DNA from: an uncultured Lachnospiraceae bacterium
Lineage (GTDB): Bacteria; Bacillota; Clostridia; Lachnospirales; Lachnospiraceae
DNA: 64,000 bases
NCBI GenBank assembly: GCA_947172645.1
Contig: CAMWBY010000004.1
Location: forward strand, 1-64,000
Direction of reading: 5' to 3'
The notes beneath the pieces were generated by a model. That model did not search any database and was not told where the DNA came from. It saw nothing but the letters and a program-made list of their open reading frames with translations. Every line of letters starts with the position of its first letter. Positions within the stretch are counted from its first letter, which is position 1. Both the position numbers and the translations under genes were made by a program. Below are positions 17,557 to 26,498 of the stretch, one piece after another.

Positions 17557-18276
17557 ATGCTGAATAGAGAAAAAGGTGCTGCTCCGTTGTATTCCCAAAT
17601 TGTAGAAATTATCAGAAGCCAGATTGAAAACGGGGAATTTGTAAAGGGCGACCAATTCCTTACGGAGAAAAAACTCCAGGAGATTTATGAGGTAAGCCGC
17701 ATTACTGTCAGACAGGCAATCAATGAATTGGTCAATGAGGGATATCTGCAGTGCTCAAGAGGGGTCGGGACTACGGTGGTCTATGGCAAGATAGACGAGA
17801 ACCTGAAGAACTTAGTCAGCTTTACGGATGAAATGAAACTGCATGGCAAGGTGATGAATACCAGTTACTGCGATATGTCCTTGATTCATGCAGGTAAGGC
17901 AATAGCGGGCCAGTTGGAGATTGAACCGGGGGATGAGTGTTACCGGCTTGCGCGGGTCAGGAGCGTCGGGGAAGAAGCCATCGTGTATTCCATTACATAT
18001 CTGAAAAAGACGAGGGAGTATCCTCTGGATACCAGTTATTACATGGAGTCGCTATACCAGTTTTTGCAGACCAATTGTAACACGAAGGTAGTCAAGGGGC
18101 GGGATACTTTTGAGGCAGTGGCGGCTACGGCTGAAATCGGGGAATATTTATCCATCCCGGAAGGTGTACCTGTATTTAAGAGGGTGCGTAAAGCCTATGA
18201 AGAAAACGGCGATATTGTGGAGTACACAATCTGCTATTATCCGGGTGACAGATATAAATATTCTGTAGAATTGTGA
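17557..18276 (+). CDS. GntR/HutC-family regulator (UTRA domain)
   Basis: A 239-residue regulator. Residues 1-70 are the GntR winged helix (PLYSQIVEIIRSQIENGEF, YEVSRITVRQAINELVNEGY) and about 90-235 are the UTRA effector domain. The start at 17557 follows a GCAGGAGG ribosome site; the longer reading frame to 17473 has none. Regulators of this class usually bind a sugar phosphate. It is co-oriented with the mannosidase and isomerase genes and probably derepresses this locus when mannose 6-phosphate or a related ester is present (inference). Confidence 0.9.
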   Translation: MLNREKGAAPLYSQIVEIIRSQIENGEFVKGDQFLTEKKLQEIYEVSRITVRQAINELVNEGYLQCSRGVGTTVVYGKIDENLKNLVSFTDEMKLHGKVMNTSYCDMSLIHAGKAIAGQLEIEPGDECYRLARVRSVGEEAIVYSITYLKKTREYPLDTSYYMESLYQFLQTNCNTKVVKGRDTFEAVAATAEIGEYLSIPEGVPVFKRVRKAYEENGDIVEYTICYYPGDRYKYSVEL

Positions 18277-18304
18277 TTTTAAATTGGATAAAACGAGGAT
18301 TGAT

Positions 18305-20056
18305 ATGAATAATCGATATTTCAAGTATGGCAATTATGATTTGCAGCCATATACCAAAATTGAGGGATATGATAGTCATGCCGTAGAAGGTTATGATGAT
18401 ATAATAATAAGACTTATGGAGGAAGCATCGGCAGGAAAAAGGGTGATAGTCTGCGACTTCTATCCGGGAGTTGACAAGGAAGAGGTATTAAAGAACTTAT
18501 CTCGTCTGCATCCGGCGTTGGTGGTAGAATCTGAGAGCTGCGCAATTGAAGAGGAAGAACTGAATACGTTTTTTCAGGATTATCTTACGGAGGACAGGGT
18601 ATTTGGCTTTATGTGCCATAAGAAATTAGAGGACTGTTTCGTGGAAGAGAAGCTTTGCAATGCCAGACGGAAGATTGCCGGGATTACGGAAGGTATTGTT
18701 CTGGTGGTGGGTGTGGGGGCTTCTCTGATTACCCGGGGAGACGTGTATCTTTACTTTGACCTGGCGAGATGGGAAATACAGCTTCGGCAACGCGCAGGAA
18801 TGCCCAATTGGAATTGTACCAATTATGACGCGCCTAATTTGACGAAGTATAAAAGAGGGTTCTTCATAGAGTGGAGGCTTGCTGATAAGTATAAAAAGCA
18901 GAGGTTTGAGGATTTCGATTATGTGGTAGATACCAACAGGAAAGAAAATCCTAAGATGATTACGGGAGAAGCTTTCAGGGAGGCCCTCAGACGGGTGGCC
19001 GGGAGACCCTTCCGCACACAGCCCTATTTTGACCCGGGGGTGTGGGGCGGGCATTGGATGCAGCAGGCATTCGGCCTGGATGCGGATATGCCCAATTATG
19101 CCTGGAGCTTTGACGGCGTACCGGAAGAAAACAGTTTGAACCTGATGTTTGGGAATATTTTGGTTGAACTGCCTTGCATTGACCTGGTGCTCTACAGGCC
19201 GCATGAACTTTTGGGCGAGAAGGTCCATGCCCGTTTTGGCGCGGAGTTCCCTATCCGTTTCGATTTGTTGGACACGATGGGGGGCGGGAATCTCTCTTTG
19301 CAGGTGCATCCGCTGACGGAATATATCCAGGATGCATTCGGCATGAATTATACGCAGGACGAGAGCTATTACATCCTGGACTGTGAGGAAAGCTCCTGCG
19401 TCTATCTGGGCGTGAAAGAAGGCGTAAACCCGGAAGAGATGGAAGCGGATTTGAAGAAGGCCGAGAAAGGCGGGTATGAATTTCCGGCAGAAAAATATGT
19501 GAACAAAGTGCCGGTTAAGAAGCATGACCACGTACTTATCCCGGCAGGAACGGTGCATTGTTCAGGAGCCGACACGATGGTGCTTGAAATCAGCGCCACC
19601 CCATATATCTTTACTTTTAAGATGTGGGATTGGGGAAGAGTAGGGTTAGACGGAATCCCCAGGCCCGTGCATGTCGGACATGGCATTCGGAACATCCAGT
19701 GGGACAGGACAATGCCGTGGATTGAAGAGAACCTGATTCACCAGGAAGAGCTTTGCAGGGAGGAAGAGGGTATTTATGTGGAACGCACGGGCCTGCACCA
19801 GAGGGAATTTATCGATACATACCGCTATATGCTGACAAAACCGGTAAGGTGCACACAGAATGACAGCGTGCATGTGCTGAATGTGGTAGAAGGTGAAAAG
19901 GTTTCCATAGAAAGCCCGACAGGGGCATTCGAACCTTTCGAGGCACATTATGCGGAGACCTTTATTATTCCGGCGAGCGTAGGGGAATATGTGATTAACC
20001 CTACGGGCGCGGCAGACGGAAAGAAGGTCGGTGTGATTGTGGCTTCTGTAAGATAA
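18305..20056 (+). CDS. Kinase-like domain fused to class I mannose-6-P isomerase
   Basis: A 583-residue two-domain protein. The first 230 residues resemble a nucleoside-kinase fold (GVGASLITRGDVYLYFDLAR, RQRAGMPNWNC), but the expected Walker A loop is replaced by VIVCDFYPGVDKEEV, so it is probably not a kinase. The rest is a class I phosphomannose isomerase with metal ligands in LSLQVHP, ESYYIL and IPAGTVHCSG. It should interconvert mannose 6-phosphate and fructose 6-phosphate, the last step after the mannosidase and ROK kinase. The start at 18305 has AGGA five bases upstream; TTG at 18284 is less likely. About 30 bases separate it from the GntR gene. Confidence 0.82.
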   Translation: MNNRYFKYGNYDLQPYTKIEGYDSHAVEGYDDIIIRLMEEASAGKRVIVCDFYPGVDKEEVLKNLSRLHPALVVESESCAIEEEELNTFFQDYLTEDRVFGFMCHKKLEDCFVEEKLCNARRKIAGITEGIVLVVGVGASLITRGDVYLYFDLARWEIQLRQRAGMPNWNCTNYDAPNLTKYKRGFFIEWRLADKYKKQRFEDFDYVVDTNRKENPKMITGEAFREALRRVAGRPFRTQPYFDPGVWGGHWMQQAFGLDADMPNYAWSFDGVPEENSLNLMFGNILVELPCIDLVLYRPHELLGEKVHARFGAEFPIRFDLLDTMGGGNLSLQVHPLTEYIQDAFGMNYTQDESYYILDCEESSCVYLGVKEGVNPEEMEADLKKAEKGGYEFPAEKYVNKVPVKKHDHVLIPAGTVHCSGADTMVLEISATPYIFTFKMWDWGRVGLDGIPRPVHVGHGIRNIQWDRTMPWIEENLIHQEELCREEEGIYVERTGLHQREFIDTYRYMLTKPVRCTQNDSVHVLNVVEGEKVSIESPTGAFEPFEAHYAETFIIPASVGEYVINPTGAADGKKVGVIVASVR

Positions 20057-20078
20057 TTTGATAATTATTGTTATATTG

Positions 20079-20113
20079 GAAAAAGACGGGATGCAGAGGC
20101 TTCCGTCTTTTTT
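20079..20113 (+). terminator. Terminator after the mannoside block
   Basis: Stem AAAAAGACGGGA with TTCCGTCTTTTT around the loop TGCAGAGGC, followed by a T run. It ends the transcript that carries the isomerase. Sequence and flank match the terminator at 10403. Confidence 0.85.
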
Positions 20114-20157
20114 CTGTCCACGGATTTATGCAGAAGAAAAGCTTTTCCCCTGCTCTT

Positions 20158-20166
20158 TTCGACAAA
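20158..20166 (-). promoter_or_regulatory. Candidate Spo0A box (0A box)
   Basis: TTCGACAAA is the exact complement of the 0A-box consensus TTTGTCGAA. It lies about 160 bases upstream of the third binding-protein gene. A single 9-base match can occur by chance, so the call is tentative. Confidence 0.3.
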
Positions 20167-20327
20167 ATACACAGAATATATTAAAAATTTGCACCTATCT
20201 TAAAACATTCCACTAATAATTTCTCCCTATCTAAAAAATGTCAGTTGTGTAAAATATTCAAAAAATATAAAAATATTAATATCTATTGTGCCTTAAGGCG
20301 GAAAAATTATGAAGGAGGATTGAAAAA

Positions 20328-21740
20328 GTGATAAAAAGAAAAATGGTAAAACTGACGGCATCAATGGCGGTGACAGCGTTGGTTATGGCTTCCCTGGCAG
20401 GCTGCGGCAATGCCGGCGGCACGAAAAGTTCTGACAATGCAGGCGCTGAAGTGGCGGCCGAGGAAGGGACAGACGCTGCTGTAGAGACTTCCGATGCGCC
20501 GGCTGCGGAGACGACAGAAGACGGTACGGCTTCTTCCACAGAAGACATTGGACAGCCTAACGGTGGTGCGGAAGTAAGGCTGTGGCATTATTTTGAGCAT
20601 GAGGCTGCGGCATTGAATGCCGTGTGCAAACAGTATAACGAATTACAGTCGAATATTTATATTATCCCTACGTTTATCTCCCGTGAAGAGCTGATGAAGC
20701 AGTATACAATCGGTGCGGTATCCGGAGAACTTCCGGACATCGGCATGGTGGATTCGCCGGATATGGCTTCTTATATTTCCCTGGGTGTATTTGAGGATAT
20801 CACGCAGTACCTTGAGGGATGGGAAGACTTAGGGCAGTTTTATGAGGGCCCTCTGAGCAGCTGCAAGGACTCTGAAGGCAACCTGTACGGCCTTCCGAAT
20901 AATTCTAACTGCCTGGCAATTCTTTGCAACATGGACATGCTGAAGGCGGCAGGGTTCGAGAATCCGCCGGCTACATGGGCGGAGTTCAGGGAAGTGTGTG
21001 AAGCCACATCGGACCCCGACAATGGTGTGTACGGTTTTGCGATGTGCTGTATCAGCAATGAGGAAGGCACGTTCCAGTTCATCCCCTGGCTGTACGGTTC
21101 GGGCGCGACAGTGGCGACGGTTGACAGCCCGGAGGGTGTATCATCCTTTGCAATGCTGAGCGAACTGGTGAACAATGGCTGGATGAGTAAGGAAGTGGTT
21201 AACTGGGGACAGGGCGACGCGATTAACGCCTGGGTTGCAGGTAAAGCTGCGATGCTTGAGTCAGGTACATGGCAGATTGCGAATCTGGATGGCGAGTTTA
21301 AAGATGCTGTCACGTGGGAATACCAGTATGCGGAATTTCCGGCAAGTGACAACGGCACGCAGGCAACGGTTATTGGCGGTGAGAATTTCGGCGTATGCGC
21401 GGGAAGCGAATATACGGCGGAATGCGCAGAGTTTTTGAAATTCATGCAGACGGCGGAGAATAACGCAGAGTGGTGTGAAGTGGCGGGAAAATTGCCGGTA
21501 CGTGCGGATGCTGTCGGCTTAAAGGATTTCTGGACGGCGGACGCCAGATATAAAGTATTCAACGACTCCATGGAATTTTCAGTGGCAAGAGGCCCCCACG
21601 AGTCATGGCCGACAATTTCAGAGGCGCTTTACAAAGCCGAGCAGGCAGCAATCTTAGGGGAAAAGACGCCCGAGGAAGCTGCGGCAGGGGCAGCGGAGAC
21701 AATCAAACCGATTCTGGAGAAGGTTCCGCTTCCGGAATAA
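20328..21740 (+). CDS. CUT1 ABC transporter sugar-binding lipoprotein
   Basis: A 470-residue binding protein with lipobox LAGC (Cys26), an Ala/Glu/Thr-rich linker to about residue 80 and a CUT1 fold beginning AEVRLWHYFEHEA. GTG at 20328 is the start, with GAAGGAGGA eight bases upstream. It opens the third transporter operon, which ends with GH31 and YesL genes, so an alpha-glucoside or alpha-xyloside is a reasonable ligand guess. Confidence 0.9.
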   Translation: MIKRKMVKLTASMAVTALVMASLAGCGNAGGTKSSDNAGAEVAAEEGTDAAVETSDAPAAETTEDGTASSTEDIGQPNGGAEVRLWHYFEHEAAALNAVCKQYNELQSNIYIIPTFISREELMKQYTIGAVSGELPDIGMVDSPDMASYISLGVFEDITQYLEGWEDLGQFYEGPLSSCKDSEGNLYGLPNNSNCLAILCNMDMLKAAGFENPPATWAEFREVCEATSDPDNGVYGFAMCCISNEEGTFQFIPWLYGSGATVATVDSPEGVSSFAMLSELVNNGWMSKEVVNWGQGDAINAWVAGKAAMLESGTWQIANLDGEFKDAVTWEYQYAEFPASDNGTQATVIGGENFGVCAGSEYTAECAEFLKFMQTAENNAEWCEVAGKLPVRADAVGLKDFWTADARYKVFNDSMEFSVARGPHESWPTISEALYKAEQAAILGEKTPEEAAAGAAETIKPILEKVPLPE

Positions 21741-21822
21741 AGAACTGAATAATCTGAGACGGGAATGGGGCTGTTGCTTCACGCAATGGTCCTATTTCCA
21801 TAAAAAGAAGGGGGCATGAAAG

Positions 21823-22716
21823 ATGAAACTGTCTATGGCTGCCAAGAAGAGAAGGGAGGGTTATTCCTTCATTCTTCCGGGTTTTGTTTACATGATGATT
21901 GTGTTGGGGTATCCGCTTATCTATAATGTGATACTGGCATTTAGGGATGTAAATATAAAAACATTCAAAGCGGGGACGGATGTGTTTGTAGGGCTTAACA
22001 ATTTTATTACGCTACTCCACGACGAGACGTTTCTTCTGGTGTTTAAGAATACATTTGTATTTACAATCGGGTGCCTTGTGTTCCAGTTTACAATCGGCTT
22101 TATTTTTGCGATGTTCTTCTCCAAAAAGTTCACTCTCGCCGGGCCTATCAGGGGAATGGTCCTTGTAGGGTATATGATGCCCATGTCGGTGACGGCCATG
22201 CTTGGCAAGAATATATTCGACGTGTCAAGCGGCCTGATTAATGACCTTTTGATGAAAATCGGCGTGATTAGCGCGCCTGTGGAATGGCTGCTTAACGGAA
22301 ACACGGCTATGGCGTCCGTGATTGCGGTGAACTGCTGGGTGGGGATTCCCTTTAATATGCTGCTTTTGACATCCGGACTGACAGGCATTTCCCAGGATGT
22401 ATATGAAAGCGCTGAGGTGGACGGGGCCAATTCCTTTCAGCGTTTTTTCTATATTACGTTGCCTCTGATGAAATCAGCCATTGCATCCGTACTGATGCTT
22501 GGATTTATCTATACGTTCAAGGCATTTGACCTGCAGTTTGTTATGACCAGCGGCGGACCGTTAAACGCGACGGATGTATTGGGTACATATTCCTATACGC
22601 TGTCCTTTACGCAGTATGAGTTCTCAATGGGCTCCGCAACGGCGATGATACTGTTTTGCTGTCTGTTCATAATCGGGCTGTTCTATCTGAGAATGATTTC
22701 GAAGGAGGATGATTAG
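21823..22716 (+). CDS. CUT1 ABC transporter permease (MalF-like)
   Basis: A 297-residue permease with six predicted membrane segments and EAA loop ESAEVDGANSFQRFFYITLP. AGAAGGGGG precedes the ATG. Its stop codon sits one base before the start of the next permease, indicating translational coupling. Confidence 0.9.
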   Translation: MKLSMAAKKRREGYSFILPGFVYMMIVLGYPLIYNVILAFRDVNIKTFKAGTDVFVGLNNFITLLHDETFLLVFKNTFVFTIGCLVFQFTIGFIFAMFFSKKFTLAGPIRGMVLVGYMMPMSVTAMLGKNIFDVSSGLINDLLMKIGVISAPVEWLLNGNTAMASVIAVNCWVGIPFNMLLLTSGLTGISQDVYESAEVDGANSFQRFFYITLPLMKSAIASVLMLGFIYTFKAFDLQFVMTSGGPLNATDVLGTYSYTLSFTQYEFSMGSATAMILFCCLFIIGLFYLRMISKEDD

Positions 22717-22717
22717 T

Positions 22718-23572
22718 ATGGCGAAGAGGGAAAAAATGCTTGCTACAAAATCAGGAAGGAAAAATCTGGCCTATTGTATGATTGCCGTACTTGTGGCTAT
22801 TATTTTCTTGTTTCCGATTTACTGGATTTTGGCGATGTCCTTTAAGTCAGATGCGGAATCCTTTGGTAAAATTGTCACTTATTATCCGCATGAGTTTACA
22901 ATAGACCCATGGGTGAAGAATTTAAGCGACAGGGAGTTTCTTACTTCCCTGAAAAACAGTGTCTTGATTGCGGTGATGTCCATGACGCTTTCTATGGTTT
23001 TCGGTGTTCCGGCGGCCTATGGGATGGGACGTTACAGAGTGCCCGGGCAAAAAGCGTTTATGCTGACTTTCCTGGTGACACAGATGCTGCCTGCCTCCCT
23101 GATGCTGACCCCGATGTACTTAATTTTCAATAAATTGCATCTTTTGGGGACATATCAGGGGCCAGCCCTGGCGATTGCATCAGGCACGGTGCCTTTTATC
23201 GTAGTAACGCTCAGGCCGTATTTTAAAAGCGTGCCCACATCCCTGGACGATGCGGCGCGGATAGACGGATGCGGGGTCTTCCGTTCTTTCTTTAAGATTA
23301 TGATTCCGGCGATTAAGACAGGTATTATCACCGTGGTTGTGATATCATTTTTAAACGGATGGAATGACCTGGCGTACTCTATGACTTTTAATGTAACGCC
23401 GGAGATGCGGCCGCTGACCGCCAATATCTATAAATTTAAGAGCAAATACGGGACGAAATGGAATTGTATCATGGCATATGGCGCGATTCTGGTATTGCCG
23501 GTTATTCTGTTGTTTGTATTCTTGCAGAAATATATTGTGGGAGGGCTGACTGCGGGGGCGGTGAAGGAATAG
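22718..23572 (+). CDS. CUT1 ABC transporter permease (MalG-like)
   Basis: A 284-residue permease with EAA loop DAARIDGCGVFRSFFKIMIP and the family ending VGGLTAGAVKE. The ATG at 22718 is nine bases after GAAGGAGG, which favours it over the in-frame ATG at 22709. Its stop codon is embedded in the first stem of the folded element at 23571. Confidence 0.9.
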   Translation: MAKREKMLATKSGRKNLAYCMIAVLVAIIFLFPIYWILAMSFKSDAESFGKIVTYYPHEFTIDPWVKNLSDREFLTSLKNSVLIAVMSMTLSMVFGVPAAYGMGRYRVPGQKAFMLTFLVTQMLPASLMLTPMYLIFNKLHLLGTYQGPALAIASGTVPFIVVTLRPYFKSVPTSLDDAARIDGCGVFRSFFKIMIPAIKTGIITVVVISFLNGWNDLAYSMTFNVTPEMRPLTANIYKFKSKYGTKWNCIMAYGAILVLPVILLFVFLQKYIVGGLTAGAVKE

Positions 23573-23713
23573 TGTGAGAAGTACTTCTAAGACTCATGCC
23601 AGAGGGCATTTCGCCAAGAAGTACTAAGTCTGCTTTGCAGACTTTTCTCACACTGGAGAATGCCTGAAATGCGGCATTCTCCGCACTGATTTGAGTCACA
23701 GCAGAGCTGTGAC
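23571..23713. repeat. Three-way-junction element plus two hairpins
   Basis: A string of perfect inverted repeats between permease and GH31. Outer stem AGTGTGAGAA (23571-23580) pairs with 23645-23654. Inside, GTACTTCT (23581-23588) pairs with 23617-23624 and encloses ATGCC-AGAG-GGCAT (23596-23609), and AAGTCTGC (23626-23633) pairs with 23637-23644. The helices meet with almost no unpaired base. Then GGAGAATGCC (23655-23664) pairs with 23673-23682, and GTCACAGC (23695-23702) with 23706-23713. No T tract follows. It may be a mobile palindromic repeat or a structured RNA. Confidence 0.75.
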
Positions 23714-23764
23714 ATGGAGGTTAGTGTGATATAATCAAATTAATTAAGATGGAGGTACATGATA

Positions 23765-25834
23765 ATGGCTAATTTTGAAAAAAAAGAAGGCGGGGAAAAC
23801 ACAGGAGATTTCCGCTCGGACAGCAACTTCCTGTTGGGTTATTTTGAGGAAAAGGACAATGCGCTGCATTACCGATATGATGCAGAGCGTGTTATCATCG
23901 AGCCTTGGGGAGATAACGCGCTTCGTGTGAGGGCTTCTAAGATGCCCGAGATGCCCCAGGAACTTTGGGCATTGGAAGGCAAACCGGAGGAAAACAATGC
24001 CAAAGTGGTAATCGACGAATATTCGGCGCAGATTGTGAATGGGAAGATAAAAGCGGTAATCAATAATATTGGCAAAATCACTTTTTACAATCAAAGAGAC
24101 GAGGTCCTTCTGGAAGAGTATGTGCGGAATCGTGAGGACATGTTTGCGGATACGTGCAGCTCGTTGGAGGTGGAGGCAAGGGAGTTTAAACCCATTATCG
24201 GCGGCGACTATCAATTGACGATGCGGTTTGAATCAAACCCGGACGAGAAGCTTTATGGCATGGGGCAGTACCAACAGAAATTCCTGAATGTAAAGGGGGC
24301 GGAATTGGAACTGGCGCACCGTAATTCCCAGGCGAGCGTGCCTTTTGCCCTTTCTTCCCTGGGGTATGGATTCCTGTGGAACAATCCGGCAATCGGGCGT
24401 GTCAGCTTCAACAAAAATATTACCACGTGGGAAGTACAGTCTACGAAGAAACTGGATTACTGGATTACGGCAGGGGATACGCCGGCAGAGATTGAGGAGG
24501 CCTATGCGGACGCCACAGGCAAGGTGCCTATGATGCCGGAGTACGGCATGGGATTCTGGCAGTGCAAGCTTCGTTACCAGACCCAGGAAGAACTGCTTGA
24601 GGTGGCCAGGGAATACAAGAGAAGAGGCGTTCCGGTGGATGTAATCGTGGTTGACTTCTTCCACTGGCCGAAGCAAGGCGATTGGCGTTTCGATGAGACT
24701 TATTGGCCTGACCCTGACGCCATGATTGCGGAACTCAAAGAGATGGGGATGGAATTGATGGTATCCATCTGGCCGATGGTGGATTACAAGAGCGAAAACT
24801 TCGAGGAGATGAAAGCCAAAGGGCTGCTTACCAGGGTGGAGAAAGGGCTTCGCATCGACAATATCTATATGGGCAATACCATCCAGTATGACCCCACCAA
24901 CCCGGAAGCCAGAGAGTATGTGTGGGAAAAGGCGAAGAAGAACTATTATGACAAGGGCGTGAAAATTTTCTGGCTGGATGAGGCGGAACCTGAATACAGT
25001 GTGTATGACTTCGAGAATTACCGTTACCATTTAGGGCCGAATGTGCAGATTGGGAATGTTTATCCGGTCATGTATGCGCAGACATTCTTCGAGGGGATGC
25101 GCGCCCAGGGACAAGACAATATTGTCAATTTGCTGCGCTGCGCATGGGCGGGAAGTCAGAAATATGGCGCGCTGGTGTGGTCGGGAGATATCCATTCTAC
25201 ATTCCACAGCCTGCAAAACCAGTTTGCGGCAGGACTGAACATGGGAATCGCGGGCATTCCCTGGTGGACAACCGATATCGGCGGATTTTTCGGCGGGAAT
25301 ATTTACGACAAGGATTTCCATGAAGTATTGGTGCGTTGGTTTGAGTATGGGACATTCTGTCCGGTTATGCGTCTGCATGGCAACCGTATGCCTTATCAGC
25401 CCCAGTATGGAACCACAGGCGGCGCCGAGTGCGTGTCCGGTGCGCCTAATGAAATCTGGTCCTACGGAGAAGAAGTATACGGGATATGCAAGAAATATAT
25501 TGAAATCCGCGAGGGCATGAGACCTTATGTGCGCAGCCTGATGGAAGCAGCCCATGAGAAAGGAAGCCCTGTGATGAGGCCGTTGTTCTATGATTTCCCG
25601 GCAGACAAGGTATGTTGGGAGAATGAATCGGCATATATGTTTGGGCCGGACATCCTGGTGGCGCCGGTTATGGAGAAGGGTCAGATGCAGAAAGAAGTAT
25701 ATTTACCGGAAGGGGCAGAATGGACGAACGTTTGGACGAAAGAAACTTTCGAAGGCGGGCAGAGCGTGACGGTTGACACGCCTATCGAGCAGATTCCATT
25801 ATTTACAAGAAACGGATTTGTATTAGAGGTATAG
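23765..25834 (+). CDS. GH31 alpha-glycosidase (alpha-glucosidase or alpha-xylosidase)
   Basis: A 689-residue GH31 enzyme without a signal peptide, so it acts on imported sugars. Seen: N-terminal beta domain to about residue 240; (beta/alpha)8 barrel with FFHWPKQGDWRFDETYWPDP; nucleophile Asp in KIFWLDEAEPEYSV; acid/base Asp in ALVWSGDIHSTF; C-terminal beta domain. The WPKQGDWRFD and WLDEAEPE signatures are those of the alpha-xylosidase/YicI-like branch, but alpha-glucosidases of gut Lachnospiraceae share them. The start at 23765 is nine bases after GGAGG; the ATG at 23759 is too close to it. Confidence 0.88.
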   Translation: MANFEKKEGGENTGDFRSDSNFLLGYFEEKDNALHYRYDAERVIIEPWGDNALRVRASKMPEMPQELWALEGKPEENNAKVVIDEYSAQIVNGKIKAVINNIGKITFYNQRDEVLLEEYVRNREDMFADTCSSLEVEAREFKPIIGGDYQLTMRFESNPDEKLYGMGQYQQKFLNVKGAELELAHRNSQASVPFALSSLGYGFLWNNPAIGRVSFNKNITTWEVQSTKKLDYWITAGDTPAEIEEAYADATGKVPMMPEYGMGFWQCKLRYQTQEELLEVAREYKRRGVPVDVIVVDFFHWPKQGDWRFDETYWPDPDAMIAELKEMGMELMVSIWPMVDYKSENFEEMKAKGLLTRVEKGLRIDNIYMGNTIQYDPTNPEAREYVWEKAKKNYYDKGVKIFWLDEAEPEYSVYDFENYRYHLGPNVQIGNVYPVMYAQTFFEGMRAQGQDNIVNLLRCAWAGSQKYGALVWSGDIHSTFHSLQNQFAAGLNMGIAGIPWWTTDIGGFFGGNIYDKDFHEVLVRWFEYGTFCPVMRLHGNRMPYQPQYGTTGGAECVSGAPNEIWSYGEEVYGICKKYIEIREGMRPYVRSLMEAAHEKGSPVMRPLFYDFPADKVCWENESAYMFGPDILVAPVMEKGQMQKEVYLPEGAEWTNVWTKETFEGGQSVTVDTPIEQIPLFTRNGFVLEV

Positions 25835-25861
25835 AAATATGGAAAGGGGCGCCGGGCAGGA

Positions 25862-26488
25862 ATGAAGCGGAGAGAGGGCAGGAATATATGGGGATTTGAC
25901 GGGAGCTTCATGGCTTTATGCGATAAGCTTTTTGATGTGATGGTATTGGGATTCTTGTGGATTCTGTGCAGCCTTCCGCTGATTACTGTGGGCGCCGCCA
26001 GCACGGCGTTATACTATGCGGTGGTGAAATGCGTGAAAAGCAATGAGGGATATGCGGCAAGAGCATTCTTCCATTCTTTCAGGCAGAATCTGATTCCTGC
26101 CACAATTCTGTGGGTTACTTTTGCCGCCGTGTCTTTTCTGATGCAATTGAATATCGGAATTTTGCTGGATAAAACTGACGGGTACTTGGGACTCTTCCTT
26201 ATTGCGCTGTATGCTTTGGTGGGGGTCTTTGTGGCGGTGGCTGCATGTTATGCTTTTCCTGCCTTGTCCAGGTATGATATGCCTGCCGGATGGATATTAA
26301 AGATTTCTATGTACATGGAAGTGCGCTACCTGGGGACAAGTGTGGTTTTACTGGCGGTTTTGGTATGTTGCGGAATGCTTATCTGGAAGGTTCCTCTTCT
26401 AATGCTTTTCACACCGGGAGCGGTGGCTTTCCTGATGTCAGAATTTCTGGAGAGGGTGTTAAGAAAGCATGATGGCAGGCAACATTGA
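25862..26488 (+). CDS. YesL-family membrane protein (DUF624)
   Basis: A 208-residue protein with about five predicted membrane segments. Its opening, WGFDGSFMALCDKLFDVMVL, then LPLITVGAASTALYYAVVK, is characteristic of YesL. These proteins are commonly encoded beside CUT1 sugar transporters; their biochemical role is not established. It is the last gene of the third transporter operon, 27 bases after GH31. Confidence 0.88.
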   Translation: MKRREGRNIWGFDGSFMALCDKLFDVMVLGFLWILCSLPLITVGAASTALYYAVVKCVKSNEGYAARAFFHSFRQNLIPATILWVTFAAVSFLMQLNIGILLDKTDGYLGLFLIALYALVGVFVAVAACYAFPALSRYDMPAGWILKISMYMEVRYLGTSVVLLAVLVCCGMLIWKVPLLMLFTPGAVAFLMSEFLERVLRKHDGRQH

Positions 26489-26498
26489 TGACAAAGTA

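Noticed and set aside
18626..19558. A 310-codon minus-strand open frame opposite the isomerase gene
   Set aside because: Antisense shadow of a well-supported gene, His/Arg-rich composition and no ribosome site.
20840..21571. A 243-codon minus-strand open frame opposite the third binding-protein gene
   Set aside because: Shadow of the coding strand; no domain and no start signal.
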